Assembly (NCBI GenBank): GCA_036280295.1
Contig: DASURA010000393.1
Span: 1 to 26,485 of the forward strand
Length of the DNA: 26,485 nucleotides
Direction of reading: 5' to 3'
Source of the DNA: AWTP1-13 sp036280295
GTDB lineage: Bacteria; Pseudomonadota; Alphaproteobacteria; Rhizobiales; Hyphomicrobiaceae
Part shown: positions 1-7,951 of the stretch, one piece after another
How positions within the stretch are numbered: the first letter of the stretch is position 1
How the letters are laid out: each line of letters begins with the position of its first letter
Position numbers and translations under genes: made by a program
The notes under the pieces: model-generated
The model's database searches: none
Told to the model about the DNA's origin: nothing
What the model saw: the letters and a program-made list of their open reading frames with translations, nothing else

Positions 1-252
1 CACCAGGGCCGCAGGAAGGTTGCGCTCGACGATCAGCCGCATGACCTTCATGTGGCTTGCCGAGCATCCAACTTGGCTCGGAGTGAGCGTGTGCGGGCTG
101 GCGAAATAAGCGGCAATTTCCCTTGGGAGGCCAGCCAGACCGTCGACTGCGGCAACCCGCTCAAAGGCGATGCCAGCCTGCTCAGTCTCCGTCTGCATGC
201 GGACGAGGCGGTCCGGACTGCGGTCGAGATTGATAATGAGGACCGGGACCAT
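1..252 (-). CDS. Glycosyltransferase family 25 (LPS biosynthesis type), N-terminal part, runs off the left edge
   Basis: Reading the minus strand from an ATG at 252 gives 84 uninterrupted codons to the window edge. The product begins MVPVLIINLDRSPDRLVRM, followed by FERVAAVDG and then a T-P-S-Q-V-G-C-S-A-S-H stretch and LPAALV. This is the usual order of the family 25 glycosyltransferase domain: an INLDRSxxR start, a variable segment, an (I/V)GCxxSH motif and then the approach to the metal-binding acidic motif, which would lie outside the window. Such enzymes add sugars to lipopolysaccharide or capsule. A GGAG sequence about 10 bases upstream of the ATG supports the start. It is divergent from the family 2 glycosyltransferase at 526, so the two may belong to one surface-polysaccharide region. 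The catalytic half is not visible. Confidence 0.75.
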   Translation of the reverse strand, partial: MVPVLIINLDRSPDRLVRMQTETEQAGIAFERVAAVDGLAGLPREIAAYFASPHTLTPSQVGCSASHMKVMRLIVERNLPAALV

Positions 253-525
253 CGCTTCAAACTCCAGAACAAGAAATTGAAATTCGCTCCATGATGTGGA
301 ATGGCAGATGGTGGCTAAGCTCCAGAGCTTTGCCTCGGCTATAAGCTGTATGCGTCGATGATGGCCGTCGTCAAGGGGAGCCAGGGCACTGCCTGCCGCT
401 CAAGGTGAGCGCCAACTGTTTTGCCCGTCTGTTTTGCCCGTCTTGACCCCATATCTGCAGCAATCTAGGTTAACGCCATCTGTCGTCTGATAGCGAGCCT
501 ATGACAGCAGGTTGTCACGCGATCG
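253..525. other. Intergenic region between divergent glycosyltransferase genes
   Basis: This stretch separates the minus-strand family 25 gene and the plus-strand family 2 gene, so both promoters should lie here. No convincing coding sequence is seen. It contains a 13-bp tandem repeat, listed separately. I cannot assign promoter boxes with confidence. Confidence 0.5.
417..442 (+). repeat. 13-bp exact tandem duplication
   Basis: The unit TGTTTTGCCCGTC occurs twice head to tail, at 417-429 and 430-442. It lies in the divergent intergenic region and has no obvious function; replication slippage is the simplest explanation. Confidence 0.85.
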
Positions 526-1566
526 ATGACGGCTTGGGCGGATAGCCTCGGGGGAAAGATGGGAAACGCCGATGTTTCGCCGGCCGGCTCGGGCCTGACG
601 GGCGGGCAGGGTGATGCTTTTCCCCGCCCTGTCAAAGTGGTGGTGGCCCTGTGCACCGCGCAGCGGCCGCGGATGCTCGAGAGCTGCCTTGCCTCGCTGG
701 TGGCCCAGCGGATTGGGGCAGGGGTGGACCTAACCATCGCGGTGGTGGAGAACCATGCCACGCAATCCTGCCGGCCGATTGTAGAGCGGTTTGCTGCCCA
801 GCCCGGTGCCCCGTCCTTCGTCTATGCCAGCGAGCCGCGGATCGGCATCCCGATTGCACGCAACCGCAGCCTTGATCTGGCGCTGGCAGCCGGGGCGGAC
901 TGGATCGCCTTCATCGACGATGACGAGGTTGCCGAGGCGGACTGGATCGCGTCTCTCCTCGCCGCGGCGCAGAGCCTCAACGCCGACGTGGTACGGGGGC
1001 CGGTCGTTCAGGTCAATGCCGCAACCGGTGCCATCGTACGAGATCGCAAGAGCCGGCCGACCGGCGCACGGCTGAAGACCGCCATGACGAACAACACGCT
1101 GATGCGGGCCGCCATCGCGGGAGCGGGTGGATTGAGACTGCGCTTCGATGAGGGCTTGCGGCTCACCGGCGGCTCCGATGTCGAGTACTTCAGCCGCGCC
1201 CACGGCCGCGGGGCAACGATCTGCTGGGTGAACGAGGCGGTGGTGCGCGAGAGCGTGCCGGCGGAGCGGTTGTCGCTCAGTTGGCGTTGCGCCCGCGAGC
1301 GGCGCGTCGGCTCCAACGGGTCCTTGTCCTATATCCGCAAGCACGGGCGACCGCTGGCCTTCGCCATCTGCAGCGCGAAGTGCCTCGTGCGGGCGAGCGG
1401 TGCATCGCTGAAGCTGGTCCTGGGCGTCTTGATCTATCCATTCCAGCCCGTGCGCGGGACCGCCACCATTTTCCAAGCGTGTGCCGATTATTGGCGGTGC
1501 GCCGGCAGCCTGGGTACTTTCTTCGGGCAGGTGCCCGAGCCCTATCGTGTGGTTGAGGGGTATTGA
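526..1566 (+). CDS. Glycosyltransferase family 2 (ExoM-like)
   Basis: The 346-residue product has a GT-A glycosyltransferase domain. It opens with KVVVALCTAQRPRMLESCL, has a VVENHA segment where nucleotide sugar binds, then RIGIPIARNRSLDLAL and the metal-binding motif FIDDDEVAEADW near residues 128-139. The GIPxARN and DDDE pattern is typical of the succinoglycan ExoM branch, which transfers sugars to a lipid-linked polysaccharide at the inner membrane. The C-terminal part has a hydrophobic stretch (LKLVLGVLIYPF), suggesting membrane association. The first ATG at 526 has no good ribosome binding site; an ATG at 559, just after GGGGGAAAG, is a plausible alternative start and removes only an unconserved leader. 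The acceptor and sugar are unknown. It stands alone before tRNA-Met. Confidence 0.8.
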   Translation: MTAWADSLGGKMGNADVSPAGSGLTGGQGDAFPRPVKVVVALCTAQRPRMLESCLASLVAQRIGAGVDLTIAVVENHATQSCRPIVERFAAQPGAPSFVYASEPRIGIPIARNRSLDLALAAGADWIAFIDDDEVAEADWIASLLAAAQSLNADVVRGPVVQVNAATGAIVRDRKSRPTGARLKTAMTNNTLMRAAIAGAGGLRLRFDEGLRLTGGSDVEYFSRAHGRGATICWVNEAVVRESVPAERLSLSWRCARERRVGSNGSLSYIRKHGRPLAFAICSAKCLVRASGASLKLVLGVLIYPFQPVRGTATIFQACADYWRCAGSLGTFFGQVPEPYRVVEGY

Positions 1567-1592
1567 TCGGCAGAAACGCGCACGCCGCCACC

Positions 1593-1622
1593 TTGACAGT
1601 GGCGAGCGGCGTTCCGTATATG
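1593..1622 (+). promoter_or_regulatory. Candidate sigma-70-type promoter for tRNA-Met
   Basis: TTGACA at 1593-1598 and TATATG at 1617-1622 are separated by 18 bases and lie about 75 bases upstream of the tRNA. The -35 box is a perfect consensus. No other gene follows that could use it. Confidence 0.5.
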
Positions 1623-1698
1623 GCCCGCACCCGGCGATACTGCCGAGGCGGGCGGGCACTCCTGCTGGCCGGCCGGGTGCTTTGGTGCTTGGAAGTAT

Positions 1699-1775
1699 GG
1701 CGGAGTAGCTCAGTTGGTTAGAGCGGCGGAATCATAATCCGTAGGTCCCCGGTTCAAGTCCGGGCTCCGCTACCA
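1699..1775 (+). tRNA. tRNA-Met (CAT), elongator type
   Basis: A full 77-base cloverleaf can be drawn. The acceptor stem is GGCGGAG pairing with CTCCGCT, the D stem GCTC/GAGC, the anticodon stem GCGGA/TCCGT around the loop ATCATAA (anticodon CAT), the T arm contains GGTTCAAGTCC, and the CCA end is encoded. The acceptor begins with a G-T wobble pair, whereas bacterial initiator tRNAs have an unpaired first position and three G-C pairs in the anticodon stem, so this is the elongator. An Ile2 tRNA with a modified CAT anticodon is less likely from the stem sequences. Its 3' end may have served as an integration site (see findings). Confidence 0.93.
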
Positions 1776-2325
1776 CTAAACCCGGCCAAGCAAAAGGCCC
1801 TTCTGGACGCCACAGGGCTTGCGCGCGAGCCATTGACGCGGCTGGTTGCCGGCGAGGACTTCGACACCCCGTTGGCCACTAGCCTGCTCGAGGACAGTCC
1901 CGCAGACATTCCCGCATCCAACGTGCATCCCGCCCGGCGGGCAGTTTACGGGCACGGTCATGGGCACGCCCTGATCGGCTATCTGGCGGACGAGTGCTGC
2001 GCCGAGAGCGCCAGCCCACCGAGCCTGGAGCGGCTCTAGGGTGGTATCCTGCGGTTGCCTCCGACCCTGATGGAGGCGGCAGCCGACATCTCGGCGCGGC
2101 TCGGGCATCGCAGGCAACGGCCTGTGAAAAACGCTTCCTCGGGGCGCGGGCCATGAAAAGCGCTGCCTTCTCCGGATCGTGCCAGTGGTCCGTGCTGCGC
2201 GCGACCGCCTCGCGCTTCCGCCTCGGCGCGGTCCTCGGCAGCGGCCTGCTCGCCCGCTGGCGCCGCTCGACAGCCGCCTGTTCGACGATGCAACCGGCGA
2301 ACGACTTTGCCGAGACCTCGAGAGA
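1776..2325. other. 550-bp stretch without a recognised gene, between tRNA-Met and soxF
   Basis: Several open frames cross this region but none shows a domain, a ribosome binding site or a signal I can name. The plus-strand frame ending at 2039 and the overlapping minus-strand frames look compositional, as expected at this GC content. Because it follows a tRNA and borders an accessory metabolic locus, it may hold decayed mobile DNA, but I see no direct proof. Confidence 0.4.
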
Positions 2326-3619
2326 TCAGCTGAAGATGTCGGCAGTGATGCCGGCGTACCAGCCAATGTTCTCCTGCTGGGCCTCCTTGCGCATCGCCGC
2401 CGGCTCGTCGAGCTTGGAGATGAACGTCTCGGTCGCGGCGATCTTGCCGTCCTTGGCGCCGTAGCGCCCGCTCACCTTCACCGCATCGTCGGTCTCGATC
2501 AGGCTCCAGCAGCTGTTGGTATAGCGCGCCGGGAACACCGGCGCCTTCGCCAACTCGCCCAGCACCATCATGGCGGCAACCTTGGCCTGGCTGTTGGCGG
2601 CAAACGCCGACTTCGGCATGTCGCCGGGAATGCAGGCGTCACCCACCACGTAGATCGTCGCATCGGCCATCGCCCGCATGTTGGCGGGATCGATCGGGCA
2701 GTAGCCGCCGGCGTCGGCGAGCCCGGCATCGCGGGCAATGGCGCCCGCCATCTGTGCCGGAATCACGTTGACGAGGTCGGCCTTGTACGTCTCGAAGCCG
2801 GTGACGACCGTATTGGTCTTGGGGTCGACCGACTTGATGCCGTCATGGATCCCGGGTTCCAGCCACTCGATCATGCCAGGGTAGTATTTCTCCCATCCCG
2901 TCATGAAAAGCGTCTGCTTGGAGAAGGTCTCCTTCGGGTCGAGGATGATGATGCGCGCGTTGGTCTTTCCCGCCGCCTTCAGCACATGTGCCATCATCGA
3001 GGCACGCTCGTAGGGTCCGGGCGGGCAGCGATAGGGGTTGGGCGGCGTGATGATCACGATCAGCCCGCCGTCGGGAACCGCATCGACGCGTGCCTTCAGG
3101 AGTTGCGTCTGCTTACCGGCCTTCCACGCGTGCGGCATGGCCTCCTCGTGCTCGCGGCCCCAGCCCGGCACGCTGTCGTATTTGAGGTCGATGCCAGGCG
3201 CGATAACGAGCCGGTCGTACGCCAGCGTCGAGCCGTCGGCGAGGCGCACCTGCCGCTTGTCGCGGTCGATGGCCGTGGCGGCCTGATGGTTGAGCCGGAT
3301 GGCATAGGCCGATGCCAGCTTGTCGTAGCTGTGGGTGATGGCTTCGAAGGTCTTCAACCCGCCGAGATAGAGATTGGAGTGGAAGCACGTCGTGAACTGC
3401 CTGGCTGGCTCCACCAGCCGTCACCTCAATCGCGCCGGCGCTGTCCTTGGCGATGTACTTGGCGGCCGTTGCGCCGCCAGGGCCGCCGCCGATCACGACC
3501 ACCTTCGCTTTCGCCTGCGCATAGGCGGGCGCGGCAAGCGTCCGCAACGCATTGGCCGCCGCACTGGCCGCCACGCTGCCCCCCAACAGCATGCCAAATC
3601 GGCGCCGATCGATCGTCAT
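2326..3619 (-). pseudogene. soxF: soxF / fccB: sulfide dehydrogenase flavoprotein subunit with a one-base frameshift
   Basis: FCSD flavoproteins oxidise sulfide in the periplasm and pass electrons to a cytochrome c partner. The product starts at 3619 (ATG, with GGAGAGGAGG upstream) with a twin-arginine signal (RRRFGMLLGG), then the FAD-binding motif VVVIGGGPGGATAAKYI. After ...AGAIEVT the reading frame breaks at about 3418-3419 and continues one frame over as VEPARQFTTCFHSNLYLGG, then TDDAVKVSGRYG and a C-terminus ending GWYAGITADIFS, the usual FccB ending. Removing one base of the CC at 3418-3419 restores ACG CTG GTG GAG (T-L-V-E) and a 430-residue protein, the normal length. The rest of the gene is intact. 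It may be a real recent pseudogene or an assembly error. The neighbouring soxE is only a relic, which favours real decay. Confidence 0.85.
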
Positions 3620-3695
3620 TGGGCTTCCTCCTCTCCCTTTGACTTGTCGTTATCGGTCTTGCGATCGTCGGTGGCCGGAGCGAAGTTTCGTGGGC

Positions 3696-3800
3696 TCAGC
3701 CTTCCGCCTTGAGCGACCCGAAATACGCAGCCAGCGCCACCATCTCCTCCTCGCTCAAGCCAGCGGCGATGTTCTGCATCACCGGGTTGGCTCGCGACAT
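3696..3800 (-). pseudogene. C-terminal relic of a c-type cytochrome (probably soxE / fccA)
   Basis: The 34-codon frame from an ATG at 3800 encodes MSRANPVMQNIAAGLSEEEM followed by VALAAYFGSLKAEG and a stop. This is the conserved tail of class I (c4/FccA-like) cytochromes: a NPVM haem-ligand methionine followed by the GLSxEExxxLAAYF helix. No CxxCH haem-binding motif is present, so it cannot carry haem. It lies 3 bases after the soxD stop and just before soxF, exactly where Paracoccus has soxE. The simplest reading is a soxE gene that lost its 5' part by deletion. The alternative is the second haem domain of a diheme SoxD, since SoxD here has one haem only. Confidence 0.6.
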
Positions 3801-3803
3801 CGG

Positions 3804-4466
3804 TCAGTCCACCCGCGGTGCCGTCTTGCTTTCCGGCGTCACGTCCAGCACACGCGCACGGCCGAGCACCTCCACCGCCTTCTTGCAGTCCTTCATGCAC
3901 GGATGCCGGTTCCAGAAGGCCTTCTCGGCCTTTTCGCGGTCGTCGTCGAAGAACTCGCCCGCGTTTGGCATCTTCACCAGCGGCAGGGTCTTCTCGTCGA
4001 GGGAGAACGCCTGGTCCTTGGTCACATCGTTGAGGTACAGGATGTAGGCGGTCACGGCGTACAACTCGTCGGGCGACAGCGACTGCGGGCTTCCGAACGG
4101 CATGGCCCGGCGGACGTAGTCGAACACCGTCGTGGCATACGGCCAGTACGAGCCCACCGTCTTGTCCGGGCGCTCGTTCTTGAGCGAGCCCTGCCCGCCC
4201 GCCAGCACCGGCCAGCGGTCGATGCCCTCGCCGAACTCGCCGTGGCAAGTGGCACACTGGGCCTGGAAGACCTGCTCGCCCTCGGCGACGGTGCCGCGCC
4301 CCTTCGGCAGGCCCTGGCCGTCGGGACGCACGTCGATGTCCCACGCAGCCACCTCTTCCGGCGTGGCGGTACGGCCGATGCCCAGCTTGCCGGCAAGCGC
4401 GGGCGTGGCAATGACAAGCGCGGCGGCCATGGCGAGCGCCGCAGTGAGCTCACGAGATCTCGACAT
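3804..4466 (-). CDS. soxD: SoxD, cytochrome c subunit of sulfane dehydrogenase SoxCD
   Basis: SoxD takes electrons from the molybdenum subunit SoxC during oxidation of the sulfane sulfur bound to SoxY. The 220-residue protein has a signal peptide (hydrophobic residues 8-25, ending TPALA-GK), then GRTATPEEVAAWDIDVRPDG and a single haem motif CATCH at residues 71-75, with a later MPFGSPQSLSPDELYAVTAYIL haem-ligand region. The C-terminal part has a cysteine pair in HPCMKDC. Paracoccus SoxD is larger and carries two haems, whereas this one has a single haem domain. The start overlaps the soxC end by 17 bases, so the two are translationally coupled. The stop is 3 bases before the cytochrome relic. 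Confidence 0.9.
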   Translation of the reverse strand: MSRSRELTAALAMAAALVIATPALAGKLGIGRTATPEEVAAWDIDVRPDGQGLPKGRGTVAEGEQVFQAQCATCHGEFGEGIDRWPVLAGGQGSLKNERPDKTVGSYWPYATTVFDYVRRAMPFGSPQSLSPDELYAVTAYILYLNDVTKDQAFSLDEKTLPLVKMPNAGEFFDDDREKAEKAFWNRHPCMKDCKKAVEVLGRARVLDVTPESKTAPRVD

Positions 4467-5772
4467 TCTCGGTTTCTCCGTTGGAGCGCACGAGCCAGGT
4501 CTGGATGCCGTTGTTGTGGTAGATGGAGTTGACGCCGCGCACCTTGCGCAGCTCCTCCTTGGTGGGCTGAACGTAGCCGGTGGAATCCATGGCGCGCGAC
4601 TGGATCATCAGCTCCTCGCCCTGCCAGTCGAACTCCACGTAGAAGCGCGCGAGCGAGGCGTCGAGCACCGGCCCATCGAGGCGCGCCGTGCGCCAGTTGC
4701 GGCCGCCGTCGAGCGAGACATCAACGCGCGCAATGGCGCCGCGGCCGGACCAGGCGAGGCCCGACAGGACGTTGTGCCCCTTGTACTTGAGCGGCGCCTG
4801 CGGGCTCGGATTGGTGACGACCGACTTGGCGTCCATGTAGAAGGTGAAGCGGCGCGAGCGCCCGTCGGCCAGCAGATCGGTATACTTCGAGGTCTCCTCG
4901 CGAGTCTGCCAGGGCTGGTCGCCGACCTCGATGCGGCGCAGCCATTTGACCCACATGTTGCCCTCCCAGCCGGGGACCACGGCCCGCAGGGGGTAGCCGT
5001 TCTCTTCACGCAACGCCTCGCCGTTCATCTTGAAGGCGATGAGCGTGTCCTTGAGGGCCTTCTCCAGCGGCAGCGACCGGTTCATGCCCGAGGCGTCGGC
5101 TCCTTCGAGCATCAGCCATTTGGCGTTGGGCTTGAGGCCGGCCTCGTCGAGGAGGAACTTCAGCGGCACGCCGGTGTACATGACGTTGTGCACCATGCCG
5201 TGCGTGAACTGGCAGCCGTTGAGCTGCGCCCCGCGCCACTCCATGCCGGAGTTGGCCGCGCATTCCAGGAAGTGGATGCGGTTGACACGCGGGAACCGCT
5301 TGATGTCGTCCATCGTGAACAGCATCGGCCTGTCCACCAGGCCGTTGATCATCAGCCTGTGATCGAGCGGGTTGACCTGGGCGACGCCGCCGTGGTGGCG
5401 TTCGAAGCACAGCCCATTGGGCGTGATGATGCCGTCGAGCTCGTGCAGCGGCGTGAAGTTGACCGAGCTCTCAGGCGAGGCCGTCAGCCACGGGACATCA
5501 GTGCGGATGACCTGCGACTCATATTTCGAAGGCTTGCCGTAAGGACGGGACTGTACACCGTCTCCCAGGGTCTTCGACCACTCGGGGACGTTCGGGGGCT
5601 GATTGTCTGGGTTGGCTTTGTTCGCAATCGACCGGGTTGTGCCTTGCGCCAGCGCGTTGCCTGCACCGGCCGTGACGAGCCCTGCCGCGGCGCTCGCCAG
5701 CAGGCGGCGGCGGGAGGGCTGCCATCCTTGCAAAGCGTCCCGTCTGGGGGCGTTGTCGGTGGTCTTGGTCAT
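4450..5772 (-). CDS. soxC: SoxC, molybdenum subunit of sulfane dehydrogenase
   Basis: SoxC is the molybdopterin subunit that oxidises the sulfane sulfur of SoxY-cysteine-S-sulfane in the periplasm, releasing six electrons per thiosulfate with SoxD. The 440-residue protein has a twin-arginine signal (SRRRLLASAAAGLVTAGAG, residues 20-38), then the sulfite-oxidase fold: ITPNGLCFERHHGGV near residue 116-130 and HFLECAANSGMEW near 168-179, where Cys171 should bind molybdenum. The dimerisation domain (VLSGLAWSGRGAIARVDVSLDGGRNW) follows. Length and motif order match SoxC rather than SorA. A frameless gap of 32 bases separates it from soxB, with AAGGG upstream of the ATG. Confidence 0.95.
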   Translation of the reverse strand: MTKTTDNAPRRDALQGWQPSRRRLLASAAAGLVTAGAGNALAQGTTRSIANKANPDNQPPNVPEWSKTLGDGVQSRPYGKPSKYESQVIRTDVPWLTASPESSVNFTPLHELDGIITPNGLCFERHHGGVAQVNPLDHRLMINGLVDRPMLFTMDDIKRFPRVNRIHFLECAANSGMEWRGAQLNGCQFTHGMVHNVMYTGVPLKFLLDEAGLKPNAKWLMLEGADASGMNRSLPLEKALKDTLIAFKMNGEALREENGYPLRAVVPGWEGNMWVKWLRRIEVGDQPWQTREETSKYTDLLADGRSRRFTFYMDAKSVVTNPSPQAPLKYKGHNVLSGLAWSGRGAIARVDVSLDGGRNWRTARLDGPVLDASLARFYVEFDWQGEELMIQSRAMDSTGYVQPTKEELRKVRGVNSIYHNNGIQTWLVRSNGETENVEIS

Positions 5773-5804
5773 ACGTGCGTACCCTTGCCGTCCTTGTGCT
5801 TCCC

Positions 5805-7484
5805 TCAGGCGCCCTTCACCTTCACCGTCTCAAGCGGCTTGAAATCGATGGTCCCCCGGCTGCTGACGAACTTGGAGACCAGCTCCCAGATCGGCGGCCC
5901 CTCGGTGCCCTCGTTGACGCTTGCCCAACCCGCCACCACGTACTCGCGGCCTGCTTCCAGTGGTTGGCCGGTGCGCACGAGCGTGAGGTCGGAGATGCGC
6001 TTGCCGGCGCTCGCGGCCACATCGATCGTGAATGCCAGCCCGCCGGTGCGCACCATGTCGCCGCCCTGCTGGTAGTAGGGATCGGGGTTGAAGATGTTGT
6101 CTGCCACGTCCTCCAGTACTTCCTTGAGCCGGGCGCCAGTCATCCGCATGCGGTAGCAGGCGGGATACGTCACCGAGCAGGCGTTGGTGAGGTCCTCGAA
6201 GGTAATCGGCTGCCCCGGCACCAGGGTGGTGCCCCAGCGGAATGCCGGCGACAGGGCGATCTCTGCATCGCGTTCGGTGAGCATCGCCTCGCAGAACAGG
6301 TCGTCGAGCGTGCCGGCGAAGTTGCCGCGCCGGTAGAGCAGCGAGCCGGCCGTGCCGAGCCTGCGCGCCAGGTCGTCAGCATAGGGCGCGCGTTGCTGGC
6401 CAATCAGCGCAGCCATGTCGGCATCCGGCTTGATGGTGTCGGAGAAGATCGGGATCAGCCGGAAGCGGAAATCCTTGACCCGCTTGCCCTGCACATCGAG
6501 ATCGAGGCGGCCGACGAACTTGCCATGCGAGCCGGAGGAGACCAGCAGCACCTTGCCGACCTTGACCACCTCGGGGATTGCATCGTGCGTATGGCTCGTC
6601 AGGATGACGTCGATGCCATTGACGACGCGCGCCAGCTTGCGGTCGAGGTCGAAGCCGTTGTGGGAGAGCAGGACCACCAGGTCCGCCCCCTTGCTGCGCA
6701 CCTCGTCCACCTGCTTCTGCAGCTGGTCATCGCGGATTCCGAACTGCCACTTGGGGATCATCCAGCGCGGGTTGGCGATCGGCGTGAAGGGGAACGCCTG
6801 GCCGATCACGGCCACTTTCACGCCGCCGCGCTCGAAGATCTTGTAGGCGGGGAACACCGGGTCCTCGAACTCGGTGTCGCGGATGTTCTGCGCCAGGAAC
6901 GGGAACGGCAGGGCATCCGCGATCTCCTTCACCCGGTCCGCGCCCAGCGTGAACTCCCAGTGGCCGGTCATGGCGTCCGGGGCCAGCAGGTTCATGGCTT
7001 CAACCATGTCCTGGCCCTTGGTCTGCAACGCCGTCCAGCTATTGGTCCAGGTATCGCCGCCGTCGAGCAGCAGCACGCGCTCGCTGCGCTCGGCGCGGAT
7101 CGCCTTCACCACCGTGGCGACGCGATCGAGTCCGCCCATTCGGCCGTAGATCTTGGCGAGCTCGGCGAAATCCTGGTCCGTCAGCGCATAGGCATCCTGC
7201 GAGCGCGCGGCAATGCCGAAACGATCGAGGAAGGCCTTGCCCGTCACGTGCGGCACCTGCCCCTGCGCCTCGCCGACGCCGAGGTTGACCGTCGGCTCGC
7301 GGAAATACAGCGGAACGAGCTGGGCGTGGATATCGGCGAGGTGGACGATGGTGACATTGCCGAGGCTCGGGAAGCGCAGCAGATCGTCCTGCGTCAGGCG
7401 GCCTTGCGCAACCGCACGGCCTTGCATCGAGCCCAGGGCCGACGCCGCCAGCATACCCTGCAGCAGTTGCCGTCTGGAGATCAT
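5805..7484 (-). CDS. soxB: SoxB, thiosulfohydrolase
   Basis: SoxB is the periplasmic dimanganese enzyme that hydrolyses the terminal sulfone from SoxY-cysteine S-thiosulfonate to release sulfate. The 559-residue product has a twin-arginine signal (ISRRQLLQGMLAASALG). Metal-ligand motifs of the 5'-nucleotidase-like metallophosphatase fold are visible: HLADIHAQL (48-56), GGDTW (142-146), GHWEF (174-178), LLSHNGFDLD, and ILTSHTHD, with the substrate-channel motif GSHGKFVGRLDLD. A C-terminal 5'-nucleotidase domain follows. Full length for the family. Upstream, AAGGTGG precedes the ATG. It is separated from soxZ by 115 bases containing a hairpin and an operator candidate, so it probably has its own promoter. 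Confidence 0.96.
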   Translation of the reverse strand: MISRRQLLQGMLAASALGSMQGRAVAQGRLTQDDLLRFPSLGNVTIVHLADIHAQLVPLYFREPTVNLGVGEAQGQVPHVTGKAFLDRFGIAARSQDAYALTDQDFAELAKIYGRMGGLDRVATVVKAIRAERSERVLLLDGGDTWTNSWTALQTKGQDMVEAMNLLAPDAMTGHWEFTLGADRVKEIADALPFPFLAQNIRDTEFEDPVFPAYKIFERGGVKVAVIGQAFPFTPIANPRWMIPKWQFGIRDDQLQKQVDEVRSKGADLVVLLSHNGFDLDRKLARVVNGIDVILTSHTHDAIPEVVKVGKVLLVSSGSHGKFVGRLDLDVQGKRVKDFRFRLIPIFSDTIKPDADMAALIGQQRAPYADDLARRLGTAGSLLYRRGNFAGTLDDLFCEAMLTERDAEIALSPAFRWGTTLVPGQPITFEDLTNACSVTYPACYRMRMTGARLKEVLEDVADNIFNPDPYYQQGGDMVRTGGLAFTIDVAASAGKRISDLTLVRTGQPLEAGREYVVAGWASVNEGTEGPPIWELVSKFVSSRGTIDFKPLETVKVKGA

Positions 7485-7530
7485 GGCACCACCTTGCGGC
7501 CTCTTGGCGAGCTTAGCTTTGAGAATCCAT

Positions 7531-7552
7531 CACATGCGAATATTAGCATGTG
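7531..7552 (-). promoter_or_regulatory. Candidate SoxR operator upstream of soxB
   Basis: A perfect inverted repeat, CACATGC-N8-GCATGTG, with the centre AATATT. Read on the minus strand it matches the soxY/soxA site at 8620-8641 in 18 of 22 positions: CACAT-NN-TAATATTCG-N-ATGT. ArsR-family sulfur sensors (BigR, SqrR, SoxR) bind AT-rich palindromes of this sort. It lies 47 bases upstream of the soxB start. Confidence 0.6.
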
Positions 7553-7566
7553 TTAGCGACAAGAAT

Positions 7567-7591
7567 GGCCCGGCGCCTGGGGCACCGGGCC
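7567..7591 (-). terminator. Hairpin after soxZ, possible terminator or attenuator
   Basis: GGCCCGG (7567-7573) pairs perfectly with CCGGGCC (7585-7591), and three further pairs across one mismatch extend the stem to a 3-base loop. It begins 9 bases after the soxZ stop on the minus strand. The following sequence is only weakly T-rich (ATTCTTGTCG), so it may be a partial terminator or an mRNA-stabilising element. Confidence 0.5.
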
Positions 7592-7599
7592 GAGCGGAT

Positions 7600-7929
7600 T
7601 CAACCGACAACAGTAACCTTCCGCTCCGACTTGTAGACGGAGCCATCGTCGTCGTGCCACGCCATCTCGAACGTGCCGGTCTCGGGGACCTTGACGAAGA
7701 ACGACAGGTAGGGATTGGCGGAGATCGAGGGATGCCAATCGCTGCGGAAGACCTCTTTGCCGTTGAACTTGAGAGTGAAGGCCTTGATGATCTTGCGCGG
7801 GATCGTCTTGCCCGCAGCGTCCTTGCGCTGGCCGTTTTCCATCTCGTGCGAGATCAGCGTCTTGACCTCGATCACCTCGCCGGCCTTGGCCTGGCTCGGC
7901 ATGCGCACGCGCGGGGTAGGAGTTGCCAT
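7600..7929 (-). CDS. soxZ: SoxZ, sulfur-carrier complex subunit
   Basis: SoxZ is the partner of the carrier SoxY; the SoxYZ complex holds the thiosulfate-derived sulfur on a swinging arm. The 109-residue product opens with PRVRMPSQAKAGEVIEVKTLISHEMENG, contains the FNGKEVFRSDWHPSISANPYLSFF segment and ends ERKVTVVG, which is the standard immunoglobulin-like SoxZ fold. No signal peptide is present, as expected, because SoxZ is exported together with SoxY. AGAGGAA lies 7 bases before the ATG. It is separated from soxY by 126 bases that hold a palindromic repeat; in most sox operons the two genes are nearly adjacent. Confidence 0.96.
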   Translation of the reverse strand: MATPTPRVRMPSQAKAGEVIEVKTLISHEMENGQRKDAAGKTIPRKIIKAFTLKFNGKEVFRSDWHPSISANPYLSFFVKVPETGTFEMAWHDDDGSVYKSERKVTVVG

Positions 7930-7951
7930 CGTCGTTTCCTCTGGGGTTCTC

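Noticed and set aside
417..442. The two 13-bp units as the start of a CRISPR array or iteron set.
   Set aside because: Only two directly abutting copies, no spacers, and no cas or replication genes in the window.
2032..2155. Plus-strand stretch reading DISARLGHRRQRPV, similar to the ARLGH motif near the end of tyrosine recombinases.
   Set aside because: It would nicely complement the integrase fragment at 12612, but only about 8 residues fit, the catalytic arginine and tyrosine are absent, and the frame has no further similarity.
2179..3642. Long plus-strand open frame (487 codons) opposite soxF.
   Set aside because: It is the antisense shadow of soxF, with high arginine/histidine content, no domain and no ribosome binding site.
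4132..6075. Long plus-strand open frame (647 codons) opposite soxD, soxC and soxB.
   Set aside because: The minus-strand genes have clear family motifs, while this frame is low-complexity and spans several of them.
5775..7556. Plus-strand open frame of 593 codons opposite soxB.
   Set aside because: Antisense shadow at high GC; soxB on the other strand is unmistakable.
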